From Basidiobolus meristosporus CBS 931.73 (Eukaryota > Basidiobolomycota > Basidiobolomycetes > Basidiobolales > Basidiobolaceae), in assembly GCA_002104905.1 (NCBI GenBank), contig MCFE01000516.1, forward strand, positions 1 to 63,727: DNA of 63,727 bases, given 5' to 3'. The first letter of the stretch is position 1. Each line of letters starts with the position of its first letter. Positions 9,913-20,101 of the stretch are shown here, one piece after another. A program made the position numbers and the translations under genes. Below the pieces are notes generated by a model. It made no database searches. It had not been told where the DNA came from and was given only the letters and a program-made list of their open reading frames with translations.

Positions 9913-12786
9913 CTAAACATACTCACTTGGATCGTCGTTACTGCCTCGCAGTTTCTCGAACACGTGTGCAAATTGATTCTTCTGAAGTTCACGCATAGAC
10001 TTTATAACCACGAGTTTAGTTTAAGCAAAGAGCGAAAGAGACATTCATCAGGCCACTGTACCTCCAAAATCTTTTGCGTTTTGATCCCAGAATCCGCTCG
10101 TTCTTCACGAGCTTCCTTTTCGGCATCCGCCAGCTGGCTCTTTAATAGTGCCTCCAGCGCCTTTTGATTCTCTTTCCTTAGCCCTTCTCGCTGCTTCATA
10201 TCCATCTGGTGCTCTCTTCGTGCCTCCGCGATGGCGGATTTCTGTAATTTTAGCGTGGTAAGGAAGAGACTGTTCAATGTCTGAGCAGGAGTTGATGTTA
10301 GACATGGTTGATAGGAGGAATGTAGCAGAGTATACCTTGGATTCTTCGCTTTGGATGCGGTTTTCTAGACTCAATGCTTGTTGATCGATATTGTCTTTTT
10401 CCTTACGCAGTCTGGCCAGTCGACTTTTACGGTCGCAAATGGACTGCTTAGCGTAGAGCTTGGTCATCTGGTTGAGTTTAATAATGGCCTATTGAAAGTG
10501 ATTTAGTGCGAAGTAACTATGGGCATAGGGACCGAGCAAACATACAGCTCGGTTTTCCTGCTCTATTCTTTTCTTTGTCTGTTTAAGCAATTCAGCCTCC
10601 CTGGTGCTACGAGTGTTCTGCATAAAGATGATACGGTTATCGTATGCTTGATAATTCAAGGGGAGCCATTGGATAGTTTACCTGGCTCTCGGTACCTCCG
10701 CGGCAAGTGAGCTTACGAAAATATTCTTCGTTGTCGGCTAACGTATCATGCAAGATATCTTGCGGTGGGTGCGCTAAATGATATTAACACTCTTAATGGG
10801 AAGGCCCTCGCTTCTGTTCGGAAAGAAAAATAACCTTGGGATTTCGACTTGCGCAAGATTTCCCGTCGTTTCTCCTTGAGCTTTTTCACATACGCCGAGT
10901 CATCCGGGGTGGGTAAGAGTTGTGCGGGAAGTGGAGCATCACGCTTTGAAAAAAAGGAGGCGATTAGATAACACTTGCAAAACACTTCAATGTATGCCGA
11001 ATACTGACATTTTTGGATTTTGAGACAGAGGGCTTGTTGCATTCCTCGCCATGTTCAGTGAGGAACTCCTCGATATCATCCCGTACTCTTAAGCGCTCGC
11101 CAGGCTTTCTTAGCGGGATCCTCTTCTCCTCTTGGCGACGTCGCCGTATGCTCTCGAGCTGATCTCGTAGGTAGTCCGATCCGAGGGACTCTCGACTACT
11201 CTTGGAAGACTTGCTTGTGCTCTGCTTCTTTGGTGAAGTGGCATATGGCTTTGGCATCAATATCCGATATTGCTCATCGTCATAACTGGTATTCTCTTCA
11301 GAGGTATCATACACTGATCGAGAATCTCGGGGCAGCGAACCATTCGTATGCAAACTTTGAGAAAAAGAACGGTCAATCGATACGTCGGGTTTGACGTCTG
11401 CCTCTGTGGTCGATTGTGCACTGGGGTGTACATTGGAAAATGCTTTGGAGTTGGTTCCATAACCCTCGTCCAAGTCCCCTCTTATTCTTGACGATCGATG
11501 CCCGTCCAGGTGTTCACCACTTGTATCGATAGGCAGTTCGCTCTTTTCACTACCACCGAGATGGTCAGTGGTATCTGCGACTGATTTTGATTGTGCTCGA
11601 GATGAGGTTCGATAGGATTTGCTCGGCTCGTGTTGAGATGCGGAAGAAATATTTTCGTCCTCCGATGTGCTGAGGGATAGGTTGCTGGAGGGCATCTCGA
11701 TCCCTTCTTGTCGTAGATACTCAAGTATCGTTTCCAACTTGGATGTCTCCGAGATTTTCTCCCCATCCCTGGCACGCTCTATCAACCTCTCGATTTCGTC
11801 AAGAATATATGAATCGGTTGACGGCGAGTTGGCAACTGGATTCACCCCGCTTGAAGCTGGCTGATACTGGAAGCTTTCTTCAGTGTTACCATCGCCAGAA
11901 CTCCACCGGTCGGTTCCTGACCGACGCTCACTACCTGATGTATGCCTTGAGAATGACCCGCTCCTTGAGCTCCGCAGGGACGTTGTATCGTCCTCGGAAT
12001 TCTCCGACAAAAAGGAAGAAACCCTCGAGTTACTAAGCCCGGACGAGCGGCTTATGGGAGTACTCGAGACCAGTTGGTGGCTGAAAGAAGGTAAACCGGA
12101 TTGAGAGGAAGACCCGCTAGATTCCATCAAAGCCTTCCACCTCGACTCCAGCAGAGAATCGTCAGGGTTGTCATCGGTTAGCTCGTCGATGTATCTCTTT
12201 AAAATCTCCCGTATCTGAGTGGAGCTCAGGTCAGAGGAAAAAGTTAGGTCGGAAAGGGTGCCGGTGGTCTCCAAGGAGGTGTCCCTATTAGAGCTTTTCT
12301 CCTCCGTGCTGTTCAGCAACTGACTATCAAGCAATTTCACAATCTCCACAAATATTTCCAACAGATCCAGGATGCTGTCCTCATCACCGCTGCATATTAA
12401 CTGTGGCTTCAGGTGGGGTAGCTCTGCCTCCAACACCTCCTTCTCCAAGCGCTTGAGGATTCTCTCCAAATTGAAGATGTGGTCGGCGAAGTCGCTGGCT
12501 TGACGTTTGATTTCCGGAATCCTGATGTCAAATATCGCCTCGTACAGAATTATCCATAGGGTGGGCGTACAATCCGATAGCGTTTTCAGGCGGATCGGTA
12601 TGGAGTATCGCCGTAAGATCCTGTTAGCGGAGGTAAGCGAGGCTAGAAGGAGGTGGAAGGTTAATCCCAACCAAGTGGTGCAGCGGTCCGTGCTTCGTAC
12701 CGTACCGAGGAATATTTACCTGAGATGCGTTGTGGTTTGGGGGTGAACAGATGGTTCTGGCTGGAGAGTCGAACGGGTGTGGTCAT
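9913..12786 (-). CDS. CEP95-like centrosomal coiled-coil protein
   Basis: Eight exons complement(9913..9999, 10062..10280, 10336..10488, 10546..10617, 10682..10773, 10835..10943, 11009..12642, 12720..12786), all GT-AG, total 2433 nt and 810 aa, close to human CEP95 (CCDC45). Seen: an N-terminal CH-like domain (residues about 25-130: ANRILRRYSIPIRL, LSDCTPTLWIILYEAIF, DSILDLLEIFVEIV), a 350-residue Ser/Asp/Glu-rich disordered middle with many potential phosphosites, then a basic segment (DYLRDQLESIRRRRQEEK) and a C-terminal coiled coil (KLKEKRREILRKSK, RLARLRKEKDNIDQQALSL, AEARREHQMDMKQRE). The matching of N-terminal wording, length and domain order to CEP95 is recalled, not searched. Location at a centrosome or nucleus-associated organelle is inferred. 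The coiled coil alone would not identify it; the CH-like head does. Confidence 0.7.
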
Positions 12787-13013
12787 AGTGTACACTCTAT
12801 CCCACCTGTGGATAGTACGATACTATACTGCAACTTCTAGCAGTACTTCATTTAGAATTCCATCAATTATTTTGGTGTAATCAAAGGTAAACAAATATCA
12901 ATAGAACAGTAACGATCGGACGGAGATTGACCGGAACCGAATGAATCATTTTATTGGGACTGAGACTACCATGGGGAAACGCGTTGAATATTTACAGACG
13001 AATGGAAGCCATA

Positions 13014-14127
13014 TCATTGATCAGAGAGTTCAGTCGAGTTCACATCCTGGAAAGTCTACGCCTTGCATTAACGGGATGGTCTGCATTGAACGTATCACTT
13101 ACCTCAGGCCGATCATTGGGTTCTGGCGACTCAAAGCCATGCTCGGATTGCACATCAACCGACTCATTTTCCACCTCCAACCGATCGTACTCTGGATGAT
13201 TCCCCCAGGATACGCCAGCCACGTTTCGATATCTCCTTCTCCAATATATCACCCCACCAAAGATACCACAAACAACGGCCACCCCACTTATGGCCACCAA
13301 AGTTGCAAGGATAGAGGAGGTGAACGAGTAGGCTAGATCATACGGTGGTTTCGTGCTGTTCTGCGAGTCCTGGGCCGGTACCGGGGCGGTGGAGTTTGAT
13401 GGGCTGCTTGTTTTCACCGTCGACGAGGGCAACGGTGACGAGATAACCGTATCAAACGTGGACGCAGGAACAGAGGAGCTGAGGGTTTCGGTGAGAGTTT
13501 TGGAAGGCTCTAGACCGCTGGAAGTTAACGAGAACGTTTTGGCTTCAGCAGTCGAGGTCGAGATCAATGTTGAGGCTCCGGTTAAAGTTGAATTTGAGGT
13601 TAAGGTTGAGGTTGAGGTTGAGGCAAAGGTTGAGGTCTCTTGATCATGTTGCGGGTAACATTTTCCGGCCCGTTCTTGGAAGAAGGAAGCAGGAAGGTTT
13701 TCTTCGATCACGTTGGAGTCCGTGAACGCCCCGGAGTTCTCGCAAACGTTGATGGCGTGGCTCCTAACGGTCATGCAGATGGGGAGAAAGGTGTCGGTCT
13801 CTGGATCGCACTTCCTGTAAACCGTGTAGCAGGCCGCCTCAAGCAAGGCCTGGAAGCAGTCGGCCCCCGCCCGTTCCACCCCCTCCCTACTTATTTTGTC
13901 CAGCAAAGCTAATATGTTGGTGTTGGTACAGTGGAGCCGAAGAAATTCCCAATTGGAAGGTACTCACTTTTCACTTGGGCATCCGCGGCGGCGACGCTGG
14001 TGAGATTCGTGGGGTACCCGACGTCCATACATTTGGACGATTTCTCCGGTAACACGGTGCAGTTCAAAGCGGTCACCATGTGGTAAGAGGACAGGAAAAT
14101 GGCCAGAAAGAATGCAGGCACCTTCAT
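13014..14127 (-). CDS. Single-pass membrane protein with Cys-rich (Frizzled/Mid1-like) ectodomain
   Basis: Exons complement(13014..13046, 13103..13908, 13968..14127), 332 aa. The last intron (56 nt, GAG/GTAAGT donor) removes a read-through tail and gives the C terminus EDVNSTELSDQ. Seen: a signal peptide (KVPAFFLAIFLSSYHMVTA); an ectodomain of about 130 residues with eight cysteines and the run DCFQALLEAACYTVYRKC, LPICMTV, NVCENSGAF, reminiscent of Frizzled-type Cys-rich domains and of fungal Mid1; a Ser/Thr mucin-like stalk of alternating ST repeats; a transmembrane helix (SILATLVAISGVAVVCGIFGGVIYW) followed by RRRYR; and an acidic cytoplasmic tail of about 60 residues. A cell-surface sensor or channel-associated protein is plausible but not shown. 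The neighbour at 14779 is divergent. Confidence 0.75.
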
Positions 14128-14778
14128 TGCTACAGCGTCAGATACCAATACAATTGCAGATGCGGACGATTTCTAGCGAGCGCTGCGCGGTTGCACGGAC
14201 ATGCCATCTATATAGCGTAGGATGGAAATTTTCTGGAAAAGCGAGCGTCATATTTGGCAAGCGTGGGAGTCCAAATCAAGCAACTCGATGGATCTATGTA
14301 TAGGCGAACGCTATGATCGGTAATTGCGATCACAAGGAACAGGGAGCAGGAAGCAGAGCAGCGGATGCATCGCTGTATATGGGCGGGAAAGTTCTGCATG
14401 TGAATGGAGATTTAACAGTAACCAGGAATCAGATCGTTGAACTCCCTATCGATTGTCGATGGTGGATTTGGGAAGCGGGAGACATTGTCTTTCGTGCAAG
14501 GTGTTGCTTTCCATGCCACACCTGGCCAACATCCAGGTCGATGGGCCAGTCGTGAGTGATACATGAACAATTGGGATTGAATCTCGGATAAATATGCCAG
14601 CATTGGCCCTGGTGCACTTGCCAAGGAATTTTCCCATTTAAGCGACCTCGGGCGACACCATCTGCTGAAGAAGCCAGAGGAATCCCTGTTCCCTGAACCA
14701 CCGATTTTGTTCCCCCACTTTAGTGAAAGTGACAGTGGTAACATTAGAAGTAGAAGTAGAAGCAGAAACAAAAGTAGC
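14128..14778. other. Divergent intergenic region
   Basis: 650 bp between the start of the Cys-rich membrane protein and the plus-strand ORF at 14779. It contains overlapping short ORFs with no family resemblance and a purine-rich AGTAGAAGTAGAAGCAG stretch just before 14779. It probably holds both promoters and 5' UTRs. Confidence 0.4.
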
Positions 14779-15348
14779 ATGTTCACGGTGATCCCATGTT
14801 TCTCAAAGGTAGGAACCACGGATTTCGAGGACGAGAAGCTGAGGCCCATGTCGACCTATCGTAAAGCCTACCGTCTCATCACCCCCACCGAGCAATCCCC
14901 GCCTGTACTCCCGGACATCCCGGTGACCAGCCCCATTAAACTTGACCTGATTATCCCCCCTTTAGAAGAGATGGGTCCCTACGAGGAAAGTGGTCGCAAC
15001 GTGTCCCTGCGACGACGCTCCTCCATGCGCAAAAAGACCGACCGTTCACACCCTAAGGAGTCTCACCTGAATGTACACCACACCCACCGAAGGTCCGAGT
15101 CCAATCCCGAGGGAAGGACCAAGGTCACCCGGACATGGAACAGTTGGTGCGCATCCAACAGTAGAGAGCTGTTCTTCTTGGATGAAGAGAGGGCCGCGTC
15201 CTTCTATTCGCACAGCGAAGGTGTCCAAGGCCTCTCACCTGGCAGTGATGACAGGTTCATGGCATTCGAGGAATTACTGACCAAACGGGAGGATTGCGGG
15301 GACGAGATAACCATCAAGATCTCCTTGACTCCCTCCCTCCTGAAATGA
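14779..15348 (+). CDS. Hypothetical basic protein
   Basis: I do not recognise this protein. From the first ATG it is a single exon of 189 aa ending in TGA. It has a short hydrophobic start (MFTVIPCF), a Pro-rich segment with SPPVLPDIPVTSP, a basic Ser/Arg patch (VSLRRRSSMRKK) that looks like a kinase site or nuclear signal, a His/Arg stretch, the conserved-looking block TWNSWCASNSRELFFLDEE, and an acidic C terminus. The open frame extends upstream to 14707 without an ATG, so a 5' exon is possible. Codon use resembles the neighbouring genes, which supports coding. No function is assigned. Confidence 0.5.
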   Translation: MFTVIPCFSKVGTTDFEDEKLRPMSTYRKAYRLITPTEQSPPVLPDIPVTSPIKLDLIIPPLEEMGPYEESGRNVSLRRRSSMRKKTDRSHPKESHLNVHHTHRRSESNPEGRTKVTRTWNSWCASNSRELFFLDEERAASFYSHSEGVQGLSPGSDDRFMAFEELLTKREDCGDEITIKISLTPSLLK

Positions 15349-15837
15349 TTTCTAGTGATAAATTAACTGCCGTATTATATTATGTGTTGAAATAGCTAAT
15401 TAATGTGTACCACGCCACACCACACCACACCACACCCACTGCTTTGATAACTCGGTTCTTGGCCCAGCATTGCCAGGAATCAAGAGACCATGCATCCCAA
15501 TTAAATCTAGTTATCATCTCCTCCCCACGAAACTGATTTGTCAGTGCTCTGTGATCGCAGGGGCGTCTCCCTCGATCGTTGACAATGAGCTCGGTTGTAT
15601 ACTCCAAACAATCCCATTGATCCATCATTGGGAAGAATAGACAATCCCATGCAATCCTCAAACGAATACGAATGTTTCCAAGAGAGAATAGTCCACCAAG
15701 CACGAAGATCAACCCTTTGTATTTAAGGAGGTGGCCACCGAGACCCTTCGACAAGACTATTGCTGTTCTCGTCTTGAGCGGTTCACAGGACTACGTCTTC
15801 CAGCTTTCAACCAATCCCCCTCCCCTCCCCCTTCCCG
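15349..15837. repeat. Intergenic region with (CCACA)n microsatellite
   Basis: 490 bp downstream of the orphan ORF. A run of about five CCACA units lies at about 15414-15437. The remainder is single-copy and runs into a pyrimidine-rich leader (CCCCTCCCCTCCCCC) directly before the PX-PB1 start codon. No gene seen. Confidence 0.6.
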
Positions 15838-17163
15838 ATGCCTCCCCCAGTAACTAGAATAGACACCGAGGTGGTCAAGCTGGCACCTCTCATATCTACG
15901 GCAAGTGTAACCGCCTTCGAAAAACGCTCCGACAAGAAGCGCTGGTTCACTGTCACGGTGGCCCCCGCCGATTTTGGTCAGGAGGGTGAAGTCCGAAAGT
16001 CGTACTCTATCTACCGTACTCAAGAGCACTTCGTACAGCTATCCACTAGGCTGCACAAGACTTTTGCTAGCCAAGAGGTGGAAATCCCCGAACTACAGCT
16101 GCCCCAGCGAACCTTCTTGCTACTCGCCCCATCTGGGACAAAGGTATGCGCCAGGTTAAACTCCTACGTCAATACTCTGTTTCAGTATCCGGTGTACGTC
16201 GCCGCCTCTTCCATGGTCCTGGAATTCTTCGGCGTGTGGAGAAGCGATGTTGAATACGTGCGCAAGTGTATGGGCTCGCAGTACCCAGACTATTATTGCG
16301 AGGACGACGATGGTTACTACGGAGCCGATTCTGCAGCAGAGCTGAACGAGAAATTGTCTGAGCACACATCGCCTACCAAAAGTCCATTATCCCCTAGGTC
16401 CGTGCAACAATCACCACTAAACAAAAAATCCTCGCTCCGATACTCTGGCCTAATGAACAAGTACAAGCCCCTCGCTAGAAGCGGCACCTTTAACTCCGCA
16501 GATTCTGGATTGGATGATCGCCCGAGCTTGCGTCGATCAAAGAGCGCCATGTTGAGTCAGAAATCGAGTCAAGCCCCTTGGAATCGAGTCAAACGAGACA
16601 TCGTCCCCGTTAAATCGGAGCCGCGTTCTGCCATCGTTGCTCCCTGGAATTTGCATTACATCGAATCCGAAAAGGTCCGCGATCTTCTTCCCTCTCTCCC
16701 GACCCCTGCTTCACCTTACTTGGGACCAGACTCCACAAATGGCTCGCTCCTGAATCTCTCGAGATCCAATACGCTTCGGAGAGCAGGAACCATATCACGT
16801 ATAGACAGTTGCCGCTCTACCGTTCGAACGCTTCGAAAGGCCACTTCAACCAACTCGCTCTCGGCCGCAGCTAGAAGAGAGGCTGAGCCAGTGAGCTTTC
16901 TCAAGGCTAAGGTTGTTCTGGATGAGGATACCATCGTTGTCCTGCGTATTCATCGCAACATTCTCTTCGAGGATTTGCAGTTTCGAATCCTACTTAAGCT
17001 TCGTACCTGCGGCAAGCAATTCGACAACCTCGATAGCAGGTCGTTGGTTTACAGGCTGAGTGACGCCAAGGCGTTCTTGGTGACCGGGGAGAAGGAGTTA
17101 AACAGCGCTTTAGCTCACGGTGTGGACCGGGTCACTTTTTATTTTGTCCAGGTGGATGAATGA
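15838..17163 (+). CDS. PX and PB1 domain protein (Bem1/Scd2-like architecture without SH3)
   Basis: A single-exon protein of 441 aa. Seen: an N-terminal PX phosphoinositide-binding domain (residues about 38-145: RWFTVTVAP, KSYSIYRTQEHFVQLSTRLHKTF, QLPQRTFLLLAPSG, ARLNSYVNTLFQYP, SSMVLEFFGVW), a 200-residue Ser/Arg-rich disordered linker, and a C-terminal PB1-like domain (about 353-440: SFLKAKVVLDEDTIVVLRI, FEDLQFRILLKL, YRLSDAKAFLVTGEKEL). This domain pair occurs in the polarity scaffold Bem1/Scd2 and in NADPH-oxidase regulators, but both usually carry SH3 domains, which are absent here. It is therefore probably a membrane-recruited adaptor for a PB1 partner such as a Cdc24-type exchange factor; that is inference. 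The ATG follows a pyrimidine-rich leader. Confidence 0.8.
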   Translation: MPPPVTRIDTEVVKLAPLISTASVTAFEKRSDKKRWFTVTVAPADFGQEGEVRKSYSIYRTQEHFVQLSTRLHKTFASQEVEIPELQLPQRTFLLLAPSGTKVCARLNSYVNTLFQYPVYVAASSMVLEFFGVWRSDVEYVRKCMGSQYPDYYCEDDDGYYGADSAAELNEKLSEHTSPTKSPLSPRSVQQSPLNKKSSLRYSGLMNKYKPLARSGTFNSADSGLDDRPSLRRSKSAMLSQKSSQAPWNRVKRDIVPVKSEPRSAIVAPWNLHYIESEKVRDLLPSLPTPASPYLGPDSTNGSLLNLSRSNTLRRAGTISRIDSCRSTVRTLRKATSTNSLSAAARREAEPVSFLKAKVVLDEDTIVVLRIHRNILFEDLQFRILLKLRTCGKQFDNLDSRSLVYRLSDAKAFLVTGEKELNSALAHGVDRVTFYFVQVDE

Positions 17164-17571
17164 CGTTGCAGCAGATGAGAGCGCTACTGAACACTCCTAA
17201 CAAACCTAGTGTTTCAAATCCGTCAAACAATACGTGAGCTTCGCTATAGACTCGAGGGAAAGCGAAAGAAACTTCGATCTTCCCTTTCGTTATGTTATGT
17301 ATAATTAGTGATACATTGGCATTTTATCCTCTTCAACGACGTAGAAATTAAACCCATGGTTTAGTTGGAATCAATTCCTAAACAGATTTAAAATGTTGCT
17401 TATCTCGTCACGAAATTGATTTGATCAATCGGGCATTTGGTGGGTGTAATAATGTACGAAAAAAAAAGAATCGCATTCGGGAGAGTTGGGCTAGAGGGGG
17501 GTATAAGATGATGGGATTTGCTTGTGAACACTCCTTCTCCCGACTATCTTGTTGTGTTAGCAAAGAGTAGA
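17164..17571. promoter_or_regulatory. RACK1 upstream region with TATA-like element
   Basis: The 400 bp before RACK1 contain a poly-A tract at about 17459-17468 and a TATAAG at 17502-17507, about 65 bp before the ATG, as expected for a strongly expressed ribosomal gene. Confidence 0.45.
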
Positions 17572-18847
17572 ATGGACACTCTTATCTTGCGCGGAACTCT
17601 CGAAGGTTGGTCTCAGTGAATCTTTTTTGTTGTAGTCCATTTGACTTGCTCGCATCCGTTCCAGTTGGATGGATGGATGGGGCAGGATTCCAATGGATAA
17701 TGATCCTTATCACTGTGATTACTGAACGACAGTTGGTTTACTATGACAGGTCACACCGGATGGGTTACTGCCATCGCCACTACTCCTGAAAACCCTGACC
17801 TGGTTTTGTCTTCTTCTCGTGACAAGTCCATCATCATCTGGAACTTGACCCGCGATGAATCCCACTATGGTATCCCCCGTAAGGCCCTCCGCGGACACAA
17901 CCACTTCGTCTCCGACGTCGCTATTTCCTCCGATGGCCAATTCGCTCTCTCTGCTTCTTGGGATAAGACTCTCCGTTTGTGGGACCTTAACACTGGAGTG
18001 ACCACCCGCAGATTTGTCGGTCACGACAAGGATGTCCTCTCCGTCTCCTTCTCCGCCGACAACCGCCAAATTGTCTCCGGCTCCCGTGACAAGAGCATCA
18101 AGTTGTGGAACACTCTTGGTGAATGCAAGTACAACCTTACCGAGAATGGCCACACCGAGTGGGTCTCCTGCGTGAGATTCTCCCCCAACCCTGCCAACCC
18201 CGTCATCGTTTCCGCTGGCTGGGACAAGCTTGTCAAGGTAAATAGCTCCATCCTGATCCACCGGACCCATTCCTTTTGTATGATGTTTGAATATATTTGC
18301 TACTTCAGAGGTGACTCGCACTCACCCATGAGACAAATTTTCACCATATTTCTGACAAAACACCATACCTTGCGTTTCTCTTGCTTGTTGCAGACACTAT
18401 ACTTACCATTGTTTACATTTCTAGGTCTGGGATCTTACCAAGTGCAAGATCCGTACCAACCACATCGGACACACTGGCTACGTCAACACTTTGACCATCT
18501 CTCCCGATGGTTCTCTTTGCGCCACCGGTGGCAAGGACGGTGTTGTTATGCTGTGGGATCTTAACGACGGCAAGCACTTGTACTCTCTTGAGGCTGGTGA
18601 TGAGATCAACGCTTTGATGTTCTCCCCCAACCGTTACTGGCTCTGCGCCGCCACCTCCTCTGGCATCAAGATCTGGGATTTGGAATCCAAGTCCATTGTT
18701 GATGAGCTTCGTCCCGAGTTCGTTGGCGTTGGTCGCAGATCTGCTGATCCCCAGTGTGTCTCCCTTGCTTGGTCCGCTGATGGCAACACCTTGTTCTCTG
18801 GCTACACTGACAACTTGATCCGTGTCTGGCAAGTTATCAGAGCTTAG
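17572..18847 (+). CDS. RACK1: RACK1 / Cpc2 / Asc1, ribosome-bound WD40 scaffold
   Basis: A seven-bladed WD40 propeller bound to the small ribosomal subunit head, linking translation to signalling. Exons join(17572..17605, 17750..18237, 18425..18847), 314 aa, the canonical length. Seen: [82 protein letters not shown], the insert [14 protein letters not shown] and the final [13 protein letters not shown]. Codon use is strongly C-ending, typical of a highly expressed gene and unlike most neighbours. Its introns (144 and 187 nt) are two to three times longer than the others in this window; the second carries a snoRNA. Confidence 0.98.
18274..18360 (+). ncRNA. snR24: Intronic box C/D snoRNA, U24 (snR24)-like
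   Basis: It lies inside RACK1 intron 2. Seen: terminal stem TTTTGT (18274-18279) pairing perfectly with ACAAAA (18355-18360), C box ATGATGT at 18280-18286, the guide element ATATTTGCTACTTCAG at 18293-18308, a C'-like ATGAGAC at about 18328-18334, and the D box CTGA at 18352-18355. From memory, yeast snR24/U24 carries the same guide, directs 2'-O-methylation of 25S rRNA, and sits in the intron of the RACK1 orthologue ASC1. The second guide before the D box (CACCATATTT) is only partly like the yeast one. It should be released by debranching and trimming of the host intron. Confidence 0.82.
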
Positions 18848-19056
18848 ATCATGTTCTGGTCATACAGAGGTCAATTTTATTTTCTCAATAAATCAGCCCG
18901 TCTTTTCCTCCTATTTGCGCGCAAAAATGGTCGGGCTAACTTGGTTGGATGCTTTACTATACATTCGAATGAGATGGAAGAGTGCCTAGACATTTACAAA
19001 GAATTTGGGGATATATATATAGAACAAGTTGGGTGCGCATATAATCAGATTCACGC

Positions 19057-19646
19057 TCAAGCAAGCACCTCGTCGATCTTGTAGAGATAGCCGTTGCCGG
19101 CCATTCTCACACCATCGAGGAATTGTGCCTTGTCGTTCAGTAGCAACTGAGTACCCTCTTTACGGACTTCAATTGGGGATTTATGATTCAGGGTGGGAAG
19201 GAGCTGGACCTCCTTCCAATTCTCCTCGCCCACTCGTCTGGAAATTATGTGTGAGGCCACTATCTCGTGTAGGTCGTCGAAGTGTTCCACGATGAGGTAC
19301 TTTTGAAAAGCCGCATTCACAGGGGCGAGGACTGTCACCTCGTTTTCCGGGTTGAACACTACACTGGCCTGCTCAAAGCATAGACGGTTAAGTCAATAGA
19401 TACTTTTGTGGATAAAATTTCGGAAAACCCACTGACCAGATCTGGAAACCGAAGCAGTGCGTCCGTGAAGATACCTAAGGATTTGTCCGTGGGTATGACA
19501 TCGCCTAGACTGACTTTCCCGTCCTGGACTACCTCGACGTACCCCTTTGTCTCTTGCACCTTCAACAGTTGGTTCTGGCTCAGCGGAAGCCCGTACAAAA
19601 GGAAGGGGAACAGGGATAGAATGAAGTATACACTGAAATAATTCAT
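19057..19646 (-). CDS. Secreted fasciclin (FAS1) domain protein
   Basis: Exons complement(19057..19368, 19437..19646) with a 68-nt GT-AG intron, 173 aa. Seen: a signal peptide (MNYFSVYFILSLFPFLLYG), then one FAS1-type module: IFTDALLRFPDL, VTVLAPVNAAFQKYL (the FAS1 H1-like motif), LHEIVASHIISRRV, and a C-terminal strand with MAGNGYLYKIDEVLA (H2-like). It is short for the family, with a single domain and no GPI signal or transmembrane helix, so it is probably secreted or vacuolar. Cell adhesion is the known role of the family; any role here is inference. It converges with RACK1, about 210 bp away. Confidence 0.82.
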
Positions 19647-20101
19647 GGTGCCGTTCAGTAGGGGCTCATTTGGTTATTTAACCGGTGCGATCAGGCGCAT
19701 GTGAGCATTGATGTAATCGGAAACTCGGGAATAAATGAAAGATTTCCTCCCACCTGCATAGATTTGATTACGATATGTTGGCAGGAATCGACCAACAATG
19801 GTGTTGCATAGACTGCGCCCATCACTGGTGACAATGTGTGATGACGAATCTCAGATCTTGTTCAGCCACAAAGACGAGTGATTATATTCAAACAAGAGAA
19901 ATATATATATTACATGACTAACAAAAGGCGCCATAAATGGGGCTCTTACAGGATGGATTATGTATAAGATCGATTGCGATGAATTTGTGTATTAAGAGAT
20001 GAATGGCTAATCAAAATGAGTTCGGATGGGATGGGATGGGATGGGATGGGATGGGATGGGATGGAATGGGATGGAATGAATATGCTCGGAATGGAGAGTA
20101 C
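19647..20101. repeat. Intergenic region with (GGATG)11 tandem array
   Basis: A 455-bp spacer. At 20024-20078 there are eleven 5-bp units, GGATG with two GAATG variants. The array lies just past the KIN1 stop codon and so would be transcribed as CAUCC repeats in the KIN1 3' UTR. The rest is AT-rich with no gene. Confidence 0.75.

Noticed and set aside
12941-13336. Plus-strand ORF of 131 codons
   Set aside because: Antisense to the tail of the Cys-rich membrane protein; no domain seen.
17606-17749. Second snoRNA in RACK1 intron 1
   Set aside because: The intron is long, but no C box and D box at suitable spacing and no terminal stem could be found.
17719-18321. 200-codon minus-strand ORF opposite RACK1
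   Set aside because: It is the shadow of highly codon-biased RACK1 exons on the other strand.
20024-20078. GGATG array as an interstitial telomere
   Set aside because: The unit is not a known telomere repeat and the block is short and next to a gene.
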